Assembly: GCA_035628035.1 (NCBI GenBank) | Contig: DASPKS010000245.1 | Location: 1 to 5,175 of the forward strand | Origin: DASPKS01 sp035628035 | GTDB lineage: Bacteria; Bacteroidota; Rhodothermia; Rhodothermales; Rubricoccaceae | Direction of reading: 5' to 3' | Length of the DNA: 5,175 nucleotides | In this document: positions 1-5,175 of the stretch, piece after piece | Numbering within the stretch: position 1 is the stretch's first letter | How the letters are laid out: each line of letters opens with the position of its first letter | Program-made: the position numbers and the translations under genes | Notes under the pieces: generated by a model | What the model saw: only the letters and a program-made list of their open reading frames with translations | What the model was told of the DNA's origin: nothing | The model's database searches: none

Positions 1-1
1 G

Positions 2-745
2 GACCTCATGCCCGGCGACATCACCGGCACCGAGATCATCGAGGAGGACCACCAGACGGGCCGCCGCGCGTTCCGCTTCGTGAAGGGGCCCGTCTTCGCC
101 AACGTCGTCCTCGCCGACGAGATCAACCGGACGCCGCCGAAGACGCAGGCGGCGCTGCTGGAGGCGATGCAGGAGCACCACGTGACGGCGGCCGGGCAGA
201 CGCTCCCCCTCGACGAGCCGTTCTTCGTCCTCGCCACGCAGAACCCGATCGAGCAGGAGGGGACGTACCCCCTCCCCGAGGCGCAGCTCGACCGGTTCAT
301 GCTCAACCTCTGGCTGGACTACCCCCCCTTTGCCGACGAGGTCGCCATCGTGCGGAGCACGACGAGCGCGGCGCAGGCGGCCGTGCGGCCCGTGCTCTCG
401 GCCGAGGAGGTCCGCCTCTACCAGGACCTCGTCCGCCAGGTGCCCGTCGCCGACAGCGTGATCGAGCACGCCGTCCGGCTGGCGGCGCGGACGCGGCCGG
501 GCCGCCCCGAGGCGCCCGACTTCGTCAACGCGTACCTCGCCTACGGCGCGGGGCCGCGCGCGAGCCAGTACCTCATCCTCGGCGCGAAGGCGCTCGCCCT
601 CCTCGATGGGCGCCTCACCCCGCTGGCCGCCGACGTGGACCGCCTCGCCGTGCCGGTCCTCCGCCACCGCATCGTGACCAACTTCAACGCGGAGGCCGAG
701 GGGGTCTCGGCGGTGGACGTGATCCAGCGGCTGGTGAAGGCGTAA
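2..745 (+). CDS. MoxR-family AAA+ ATPase, 5' end cut off by window edge
   Basis: The reading frame is open from base 2. The first ATG (base 8) is internal, because the family motif 'PDLMPGDITGTE' already begins before it. Numbering from that Met, Walker B is VVLADE (33-38, with D37/E38), the sensor 1 Asn lies in LATQNP (N79), the likely arginine finger is in LPEAQLDRF (R96), and the sensor 2 Arg is in GPRAS (R184) of the C-terminal lid domain. The N-terminal Walker A segment, roughly the first 75-90 residues of a usual 320-330 aa protein, lies outside the window. MoxR ATPases are thought to act as chaperone-like remodellers, often with DUF58 and von Willebrand factor A proteins encoded just downstream. 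Here no such partner follows; a terminator-like hairpin and an unrelated lipoprotein gene come next, so any partners must lie upstream or elsewhere. The family call is firm; the cellular substrate is unknown. The C-terminus (RLVKA, then TAA) looks intact. Confidence 0.94.
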   Translation, partial: DLMPGDITGTEIIEEDHQTGRRAFRFVKGPVFANVVLADEINRTPPKTQAALLEAMQEHHVTAAGQTLPLDEPFFVLATQNPIEQEGTYPLPEAQLDRFMLNLWLDYPPFADEVAIVRSTTSAAQAAVRPVLSAEEVRLYQDLVRQVPVADSVIEHAVRLAARTRPGRPEAPDFVNAYLAYGAGPRASQYLILGAKALALLDGRLTPLAADVDRLAVPVLRHRIVTNFNAEAEGVSAVDVIQRLVKA

Positions 746-748
746 GGC

Positions 749-773
749 GGCGGGATTTTGCCCCGCCTATTTT
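749..773 (+). terminator. probable intrinsic terminator after the MoxR gene
   Basis: A 6-bp all-GC stem (GGCGGG 749-754 with CCCGCC 762-767) closes a 7-nt loop and is followed directly by TATTTT (768-773). It starts 3 bp after the MoxR stop codon. The tail is short and interrupted by one A, so strength is uncertain. On the other strand no T tract follows the stem, so it should act in the plus direction only. It would separate the MoxR transcript from the two lipoprotein genes downstream. Confidence 0.5.
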
Positions 774-816
774 GGCGCTGTGCGGTAGGCTTGCCTCACC
801 TCCTGCTGCCCGCTCC

Positions 817-1308
817 ATGACGCGCTTCCTCCTCCTCTTTACGGCCTTCATCGCCGCGCTCGCGCTGCCGGCCTGCTCCCCCGACGATGCGGCGCCCTCC
901 GACACGGAGACGGCGGAGGACATAGCGCCGCCTTCGGCTTCTCCGGCGGACAGCGCGGCCGAGGACGGCACGCCGACCGCGCCCCCCGACTCCGCCGGTC
1001 TGGCGCCCTCGCCGCCCGTCGTCGCCAGCACGACGGAGGTCGGCGGGTGCGACGTGCGGCAGGACCACGGGTACTGCTACACCTACGCCGGAGACGGGTG
1101 GAACACCGAACGCGCGCAGGCCGAGTGCGCGGGCGCGCCCAACAGCGCGTTCGTCGGGTCGTGCCCGGCAGGCGAGCGAATCGGGAGGTGCGTGTACAAC
1201 CCCGGCGACGACGCGGCGCGCCAGCTCATCTACTACTTCTACGCGCCGATGGACCCGCAGCTCGCCCAGCTCTCGTGCCCCCCGAACGGCCGCTACGAGC
1301 CGCTCTGA
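817..1308 (+). CDS. putative lipoprotein with Pro/Ala/Asp-rich linker and six-cysteine C-terminal module
   Basis: I do not recognise a named family. The 163-aa product starts with a lipoprotein signal peptide: MTR, a hydrophobic stretch at 4-17, and lipobox LPAC with the lipidated Cys at 20. Residues 21-70 are a low-complexity spacer rich in Ala, Pro, Ser, Asp and Glu. The compact C-terminal part (about 75-163) has six cysteines (78, 87, 104, 116, 125, 154), enough for three disulfides, plus aromatic stretches (YCYTYAGDGW, IYYFYAP). This suggests a small oxidised extracytoplasmic fold on a flexible tether. The ATG at 817 is chosen over the in-frame TTG at 772 because it places the signal peptide at the N-terminus, whereas the TTG lies inside the tail of the upstream terminator. 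No Shine-Dalgarno sequence precedes it. It is probably co-transcribed with the DUF4440 lipoprotein gene 2 bp downstream. Acidic residues soon after the lipidated Cys (SPDD) could be a surface-export signal. Function is unknown. Confidence 0.8.
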   Translation: MTRFLLLFTAFIAALALPACSPDDAAPSDTETAEDIAPPSASPADSAAEDGTPTAPPDSAGLAPSPPVVASTTEVGGCDVRQDHGYCYTYAGDGWNTERAQAECAGAPNSAFVGSCPAGERIGRCVYNPGDDAARQLIYYFYAPMDPQLAQLSCPPNGRYEPL

Positions 1309-1310
1309 GG

Positions 1311-1778
1311 ATGACCCGCTCCCTCCTCTTCACTGTGCTGCTCGCCCTCGCCGCGTGCAGCGCCCGCCCGCCGGCGCCGGGCCCGGCGGCCGCGCGTGCC
1401 GCCCTGATGGCAGCCGACCGCGCCTTCGCCGCCGAGACGGCTACGCGCGGGCTTGACGGCTGGATGGACGCCTACACGTCCGACGCCGTCCGCCTCCACA
1501 TGGGCGGGTCGGCCGCCGAAGGCACCGTCGTCCACGGGCACGACGCCATCCGCACCTTCGACGCGAACCTCTTCTCCGACCCCGGCCTGCAGCTCACGTG
1601 GGAGCCCACCGAGGCGGGCGTCTTCGCCGACGGGCGCTACGGCTTCACGACGGGGCGCTCGCTACTGGTCCGCCCGGCCACTGCCGACACGCTCCACCGC
1701 GGGACGTACGTCACGCTGTGGCGCCGCGGCGCGGACGGCCGCTGGCGCGTCGTCCTCGATACGGGCGCCGGCGACTGA
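1311..1778 (+). CDS. DUF4440/SnoaL-like (NTF2-fold) lipoprotein
   Basis: The 155-aa product begins with a lipoprotein signal peptide (MTRSLLF..., lipobox LAAC, lipidated Cys16) and a short Pro/Ala-rich spacer. The rest matches the DUF4440/SnoaL-like pattern: an N-terminal helix with 'LMAADRAFAAETATRGLDGWMDAY' character (32-55), 'DAVRLH' (58-63), 'GHDAIRTF' (76-83), 'LQLTWEPTEAGVFADGRYG' character (93-111), then the closing strands 'YVTLWRR' (133-139) and 'GRWRVVLDTG' (143-152). Proteins of this NTF2-like fold bind or convert small molecules in a conical pocket, but members vary widely and no substrate can be read from the sequence. The frame is open far upstream (to 1047), but that part shadows the preceding gene; the ATG at 1311 gives the signal peptide and lies 2 bp after the previous stop. 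TGAGG just before the ATG sits too close to be a standard Shine-Dalgarno, so translational coupling is likely. Its stop lies 16 bp from the stop of the convergent carboxypeptidase gene. Confidence 0.9.
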   Translation: MTRSLLFTVLLALAACSARPPAPGPAAARAALMAADRAFAAETATRGLDGWMDAYTSDAVRLHMGGSAAEGTVVHGHDAIRTFDANLFSDPGLQLTWEPTEAGVFADGRYGFTTGRSLLVRPATADTLHRGTYVTLWRRGADGRWRVVLDTGAGD

Positions 1779-1794
1779 GCGGTCGTCCTCGGGG

Positions 1795-4209
1795 TTACCG
1801 GGCGACGGTGAGCGGTCGCGAGACCGTCTGCCCCCCTGTGGTGAGCCGGGCGACGTAGACGCCCGCCGGGAACGCCCCCGCCTCCACCGTCGCCACGTGG
1901 CGGCCGGCGGCGTGGGGGCCGTCGGCGAGGACGGCCACGCGGCGCCCGAGCACGTCGTACACCGCGAGCTCCACGGCGCCCCCCGCGGGGAGCGTGAACG
2001 CGATCTGGGCGGCCCCCCGGAACGGGTTCGGCGTCGGGGGGTCGAGCGCGAGGGTGAACGCCTCCGGGACGGGTGGGGTACCGACGGGGCTCCCATCGGC
2101 GAGGGTCTCCACCACGATGTCGTCCACATACCACCCGTCCTCCTGCACGGCGCCGTCGGCGCGAAGGCGGAAGAGGAGCGTGACGCTGGCGGCGCCGACG
2201 GCCGGCGCGAGGTCCATCTCCTCGGCTACCCACGCCGTCTGCGTGCCGTCGTAGCCGGGCTCGCCGGCGGGCTGCTGCCCCTGGCCGGCACCCGGCGTGG
2301 TATAGCGCCCCGCGAGCGGCGTGAAGGTGGACCCGTTCGTGGAGTAGAGCACCTGTCCGAAGTCCCAGGCCGGCTCGATGTCCCACCGCGTGCGGAAGCG
2401 GAGCGTGGCCGCGGCGGCCGCCGAGAGGTCGAGCGGGACGCGGAGGGTGAGGCGGGCGTTCGCATTCGCGGGGTAGTTGCCCGAGGGACTGTCGGCGAAC
2501 GCGCTGGGTGGGGAGTAAGCCGTCGTGGAGAGCCCCCAGCCGCCGGACGTGGTCCAGTTCGCCATCGAGGCCGCGGCGTCGGCGAACACCTCGGTCGGCG
2601 TGCCGAGGCGGACCGGCGGGAGCGGTGCGGTAAGGAGCTGGGTTGCTCCTCCGTCCGCACTGATCTTCACCACCAGCCCGTTGAGGTTCCCCAGGGGCGC
2701 CGTCTCCGCCGTGCGGAACTGGAACCCGGTGAACTCGGCGGTGTCGCCGGGAGCAATCGTGAAATAGACCGGCATCGGGCCCGACCATAACGAGATGCGA
2801 GGGTCGACGCTCTCGACGATGGCGCCGACCGATGTCAGCGGTTCCTGCCCGATGTTGACGAGGCGGACGCGCACCTCGAAGCGGTCGCCGGGATCGACGT
2901 ACCCGTTCCCAGACGGCCCCTCGGCCTCGACGTAGTCGGTGCCACCGACCTCGGGGTAGCCGCCGGCGAACCACGCGAGGAGGTAGTTCGCACGCAGGTT
3001 CTCCTCGGCCAGCGGGAGGATCTCCTCAGGGGATGGCCAGAACCCCGTGCTCCCCACCTCCGGCGTGTACGAGAGGATCGGGGCGTGCGCCGCGGTGTCG
3101 CCGTACATCCAGTCGTCGGAGCCGCCGTTGGTGGGGTAGATCGTCGTGTTACCCGGCCCGTAGGTGTACCCGTTGACGGCCGTCATCGGAGCGGCGTAGC
3201 GGGCGAAGGTGGGGTCGTCCGGCGGCGGCGTAGGGACGTACCCCCACGGGTAGAGGAGGAGGTCGCTGAAGGTGTGGTAGTTGAAAGCGAGGCGGAAGTC
3301 CCGGGCGTTCACGAAGTCGCGGATGGCCTGCGTCTCCGGCTCGGAGAACGCGCTCGGCCCCCGGTACGTCTCGCTCGTCGGGCTCGGGCTCGACCCGCTG
3401 TTGTCGTAGCCCCACTGGTACCCGTAGTTGCGGTTGAGGTCGACCCCGAAGCTGCTCCCGTTGTTGCGGCGGTTCTTCCGCCACATCCCGCCCCCACCGG
3501 GGTTCGTCGTCTGGTTGTACACGTACCCGTCGGGGTTGAGGATGGGGACGAAGAACAGCCGCCGGTTCTGAAGGAGGTAGGTGGCCTCCGGGTCCGTGCC
3601 ATACTTCTCTAGCAGGTCCCACATGTAGTGGAGGACGGTGGCGAGCCCCTGCGGCTCGCGGGCGTGGTGGATGGCGGTGTAGAGCACCTCCGGCTCCCCC
3701 TCGTCCATCCCAGGGTTGTCTGTGATCTCCACCATCCAGAGCGACCGCCCCTCGTGGCTTGAACCGATGGAGGTCCGCGCGGAGATGAGGTTCGGGAACT
3801 GCGCCCGCATCGCGTCGAGGAGGGCGAGCACCTCGTCGTAGGTGGGGTAGCATCCCATCGAACCGGTGATGGGGTACGGGGTGGTGGGGCAGCCCCCGTA
3901 GCGGGCGTTCCGTGCGGCGACCTCGGCGGCCACGTCCTCTAGGAGGACGTCGATAGCCACGCCCGCGGCCTGCGCCGCGGAGAGCTCGGTGGCGGAGAGC
4001 ACCGTGCGCAGGGCGCGCCCGCCGGGGGCCCCCTCCACCGTGCCGTGATCGAGGATCAGCCCGCGCGCAGCGAGGCGCCCGGCGAGGTCGCCGTCGGCGG
4101 GGAAGTAGAGGCGGACCTCGCTGTACCGCTCCTGGACCTGCTGGGCGAAGACAGCGGGCCCGGCCAGCGTGACGAAGGCGAGGAGGGCGAAGAGACAGCG
4201 GCGCAGCAT
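1795..4209 (-). CDS. secreted M14 zinc carboxypeptidase with CARDB-like, jelly-roll and T9SS sorting domains
   Basis: The 804-aa product is a complete, multidomain extracellular metallocarboxypeptidase that removes C-terminal residues from peptides. It has a Sec signal peptide (1-22, VFA before QQ) and a probable propeptide (about 23-115). The M14 catalytic domain (about 120-415) carries zinc ligands H182 and E185 (HARE) and H312 (NYHTFSD), and substrate-binding R184, R244 (MWRKNR), N259/R260 (DLNRNY) and Y358. The catalytic Glu is E384 (YTPEVG). Asp365 in GGSDDW sits where carboxypeptidase B has its specificity Asp255. A CARDB/NEW3-like beta domain follows (about 424-535), then a MAM/immune-inhibitor-A-type jelly roll (about 545-700, ending GWYVDDI), then a T9SS type A sorting domain (about 713-804: PNPF, YDVLGRRVA, GVYVARL). 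The mature protein has only two cysteines, C107 and C120, probably paired. The start at 4209 yields the signal peptide directly; no Shine-Dalgarno is seen. It follows its paralogue by 52 bp on the same strand and is probably co-transcribed with it. Confidence 0.95.
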   Translation of the reverse strand: MLRRCLFALLAFVTLAGPAVFAQQVQERYSEVRLYFPADGDLAGRLAARGLILDHGTVEGAPGGRALRTVLSATELSAAQAAGVAIDVLLEDVAAEVAARNARYGGCPTTPYPITGSMGCYPTYDEVLALLDAMRAQFPNLISARTSIGSSHEGRSLWMVEITDNPGMDEGEPEVLYTAIHHAREPQGLATVLHYMWDLLEKYGTDPEATYLLQNRRLFFVPILNPDGYVYNQTTNPGGGGMWRKNRRNNGSSFGVDLNRNYGYQWGYDNSGSSPSPTSETYRGPSAFSEPETQAIRDFVNARDFRLAFNYHTFSDLLLYPWGYVPTPPPDDPTFARYAAPMTAVNGYTYGPGNTTIYPTNGGSDDWMYGDTAAHAPILSYTPEVGSTGFWPSPEEILPLAEENLRANYLLAWFAGGYPEVGGTDYVEAEGPSGNGYVDPGDRFEVRVRLVNIGQEPLTSVGAIVESVDPRISLWSGPMPVYFTIAPGDTAEFTGFQFRTAETAPLGNLNGLVVKISADGGATQLLTAPLPPVRLGTPTEVFADAAASMANWTTSGGWGLSTTAYSPPSAFADSPSGNYPANANARLTLRVPLDLSAAAAATLRFRTRWDIEPAWDFGQVLYSTNGSTFTPLAGRYTTPGAGQGQQPAGEPGYDGTQTAWVAEEMDLAPAVGAASVTLLFRLRADGAVQEDGWYVDDIVVETLADGSPVGTPPVPEAFTLALDPPTPNPFRGAAQIAFTLPAGGAVELAVYDVLGRRVAVLADGPHAAGRHVATVEAGAFPAGVYVARLTTGGQTVSRPLTVAR
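1798..2034 (-). repeat. direct repeat copy A encoding a T9SS sorting domain
   Basis: This 237-bp stretch aligns without gaps to 4265-4501, with 20 mismatches counted by eye (about 92% identity). It contains an exact 42-bp run (1807-1848 matching 4274-4315) and an exact 111-bp run (1893-2003 matching 4360-4470). It runs from the Thr before PNPF (residue 726) to the last residue of the 804-aa carboxypeptidase, so its limits coincide with the sorting domain. Similarity drops immediately beyond the PNPF side. Confidence 0.9.
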
Positions 4210-4261
4210 AGGCTGATGGGGAGCTGGCAGGAGGCCGAAGGCGGAGGGCAGCGGGAGACGG

Positions 4262-5175
4262 TCAGCGGACGATGGTGAGCGGTCGCGAGACCGTCTGCCC
4301 CCCTGTGGTGAGCCGCGCGACGTACACCCCGGCCGGGAGCGCCCCTGCCTCGAAGGCGACCACGTGGCGGCCGGCGGCGTGGGGGCCGTCGGCGAGGACG
4401 GCCACGCGGCGCCCGAGCACGTCGTACACCGCGAGCTCCACGGCGCCCCCCGCGGGGAGCGTGAACGCGAGGCGGGTGCCCCCCCGGAACGGGTTCGGCG
4501 TGGCCGGCGCCAGCGCGAACGTGCCCGGCGGCATCTCCGGGCTCTCCTGGGCCGTGCTCGACCGCCCGGCGAGCTGTGCGAGCCACAGGTTCATCTCGAG
4601 GTTCTCGTCGGCCTGCGGGATGATCTGGCTGGCGGGCGGCCAGAACCCGAAGTGCCCGACCTCCGGGGTGAACGCGAGGATCTTCGGCTTGGTGGTCTGC
4701 TCCCCGTACATCCAGTCGTCCGAGCCCCCGTTCACTTTGTAGAGCACGTCGGGGCTGGTGCCGTAGGTGTACCCGTTGAGGCTGGTGAGCTGGGCGCCGT
4801 AGGCGTCGAACAGGCTGTCGTCCGGGGTGTAGGCGCCGTCCTCGTACGACCACGAGTAGAGCAGGAGGTCGCCGGAGGTGTGGTAGTTGAACGCGAGCTC
4901 GACGCGCCGGCCGCTCTCGAGGAAGTCGCGGACGGCCTGCGTCTCCGGCTCGGAGAAGGGGGCCGGCCCGCGATACACCTCGCTCCACGTGCTGGAGGAG
5001 GAGCCCTCCTCGTCGCGCCCCCACTGGTAGGCGTAGTTCCGGTTGGGGTCGACGCCGAACTCGCCGCCGCCGTTGTTGCGACGGTTCTTCCGCCACATCC
5101 CCCCGCCCGAGGGGTTCGTCTGGTAATTGTACCGGTACCCGTCGGGGTTCACCATGGGGATGAAGAACATCCTGC
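4262..5175 (-). CDS. M14 zinc carboxypeptidase with T9SS sorting domain, N-terminus cut off by window edge
   Basis: The frame is open to the right edge. The Met whose codon ends at 5170 is internal: it aligns with Leu218 of the downstream paralogue (RMFFIPMVNPDGY against RLFFVPILNPDGY), so about 217 residues are missing, including the HxxE zinc motif. Numbering from that Met, the visible catalytic part has R27 (MWRKNR), N43/R44 (DPNRNY), zinc ligand H97 (NYHTSGD), Y144, the specificity-pocket Asp151 (GGSDDW) and catalytic E170 (FTPEVG). By eye it is roughly 55-60% identical to its neighbour over this stretch. It then differs: only a short Ser/Pro/Glu-containing linker (about 201-216) separates the catalytic domain from the T9SS type A sorting domain (217-302), with no CARDB-like or jelly-roll domain. 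If the N-terminus resembles the paralogue's, the full protein would be about 520 aa. No cysteine is present in the visible part. It is predicted to be secreted via Sec then T9SS and to digest peptides outside the cell. Confidence 0.95.
   Translation of the reverse strand, partial: RMFFIPMVNPDGYRYNYQTNPSGGGMWRKNRRNNGGGEFGVDPNRNYAYQWGRDEEGSSSSTWSEVYRGPAPFSEPETQAVRDFLESGRRVELAFNYHTSGDLLLYSWSYEDGAYTPDDSLFDAYGAQLTSLNGYTYGTSPDVLYKVNGGSDDWMYGEQTTKPKILAFTPEVGHFGFWPPASQIIPQADENLEMNLWLAQLAGRSSTAQESPEMPPGTFALAPATPNPFRGGTRLAFTLPAGGAVELAVYDVLGRRVAVLADGPHAAGRHVVAFEAGALPAGVYVARLTTGGQTVSRPLTIVR
4265..4501 (-). repeat. direct repeat copy B encoding a T9SS sorting domain
   Basis: This is the partner of copy A at a constant offset of 2467 bp. 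It encodes residues 224-302 (counted from the internal Met) of the truncated carboxypeptidase, from the Thr before PNPF to the C-terminus. The two encoded peptides differ at 10 of 79 positions, clustered at three places: just after PNPFRG, around HVxxxEAGx, and at the last few residues. The middle block (YDVLGRRVA region) is identical down to third codon positions. Confidence 0.9.

Noticed and set aside
768..774. TATTTTG as a Bacteroidota-type -7 promoter element for the lipoprotein pair
   Set aside because: It is one base short of the TAnnTTTG spacing, and I see no -33 TTG at a suitable distance. The T run is better explained as a terminator tail. The promoter of the lipoprotein pair remains unlocated.
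772..816. TTG start at 772 for the six-cysteine lipoprotein
   Set aside because: It would add 15 residues before a clean lipoprotein signal peptide, and it lies in the T-rich tail of the terminator-like hairpin. The ATG at 817 is the better start.
1047..1310. N-terminal extension of the DUF4440 gene back to an ATG at 1047
   Set aside because: This part is Arg-rich and overlaps the six-cysteine lipoprotein gene in another frame. It would bury the lipoprotein signal peptide that starts at 1311.
1813..1826. Perfect 5-bp inverted repeat with 4-base loop (CGGTC/GACCG), also present at 4280-4293
   Set aside because: It lies inside the sorting-domain coding sequence, is duplicated as part of that repeat, and has no T tract, so I do not call it a terminator or regulatory hairpin.
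1453..2790. Long plus-strand open frame of 445 codons across the convergent junction
   Set aside because: It is Arg/Gly/Pro-rich with no recognisable motif, and it overlaps the DUF4440 gene and the antisense of the peptidase gene, both of which have clear family motifs. It is a high-GC shadow frame.
1637..2974. Long minus-strand open frame of 445 codons inside the peptidase gene
   Set aside because: It is an out-of-frame shadow of the carboxypeptidase, dominated by Arg/Pro/Gly; the frame with the signal peptide, M14 motifs and sorting domain is the real one. The open frame at 4056-5096 on the same strand is rejected for the same reason.
4210..4261. Possible promoter or terminator between the two carboxypeptidase genes
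   Set aside because: The 52-bp gap holds only a 3-bp stem with no T tract and no recognisable promoter elements. Read-through from the upstream peptidase gene is the simpler reading.

Overview
The window is very GC-rich and densely coding. Its two large secreted proteins end in type IX secretion (T9SS) type A sorting domains, and no clear Shine-Dalgarno sequence precedes the starts that can be judged. Together these point to the Bacteroidota/Rhodothermota side of the tree. High GC combined with the 'PNPF ... YDVLGRRVAVL ... GVYVARL' style of sorting domain fits Rhodothermia (Salinibacter/Rubricoccaceae-like organisms) best. This placement is an inference from style, not a search result.

Left part, plus strand: the 3' portion of a MoxR-family AAA+ ATPase gene (to 745) is followed by a compact GC hairpin with a T-rich tail that looks like an intrinsic terminator (749-773). 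Next come two small genes 2 bp apart, each with a lipoprotein signal peptide. The first encodes a low-complexity linker plus a six-cysteine module that I cannot assign. The second encodes a DUF4440/SnoaL-like (NTF2-fold) lipoprotein.

Right part, minus strand: two tandem paralogous M14 zinc carboxypeptidases. The upstream one (4262-5175) is cut by the right edge of the window and runs from the catalytic domain through a short linker into the sorting domain. The downstream one (1795-4209) is complete at 804 aa: signal peptide, probable propeptide, M14 catalytic domain with all zinc and catalytic residues, a CARDB-like beta domain, a jelly-roll (MAM/immune-inhibitor-A-like) domain, and the sorting domain. 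The lipoprotein pair and the carboxypeptidase pair converge with 16 bp between their stops.

The carboxypeptidases are predicted to be exported by Sec, moved across the outer membrane by T9SS, and to trim C-terminal residues from peptides outside the cell. The lipoproteins probably sit in the cell envelope. I see no functional link between the MoxR gene, the lipoproteins and the peptidases.

The most notable signal is that the two sorting domains share a 237-bp direct repeat of about 92% nucleotide identity, with exact runs of 111 and 42 bp, while the catalytic domains are clearly more diverged. This suggests gene conversion or cassette-like spread of the secretion tag. I found no tRNA, rRNA, CRISPR array or insertion sequence, and nothing that amounts to a new multi-gene system.
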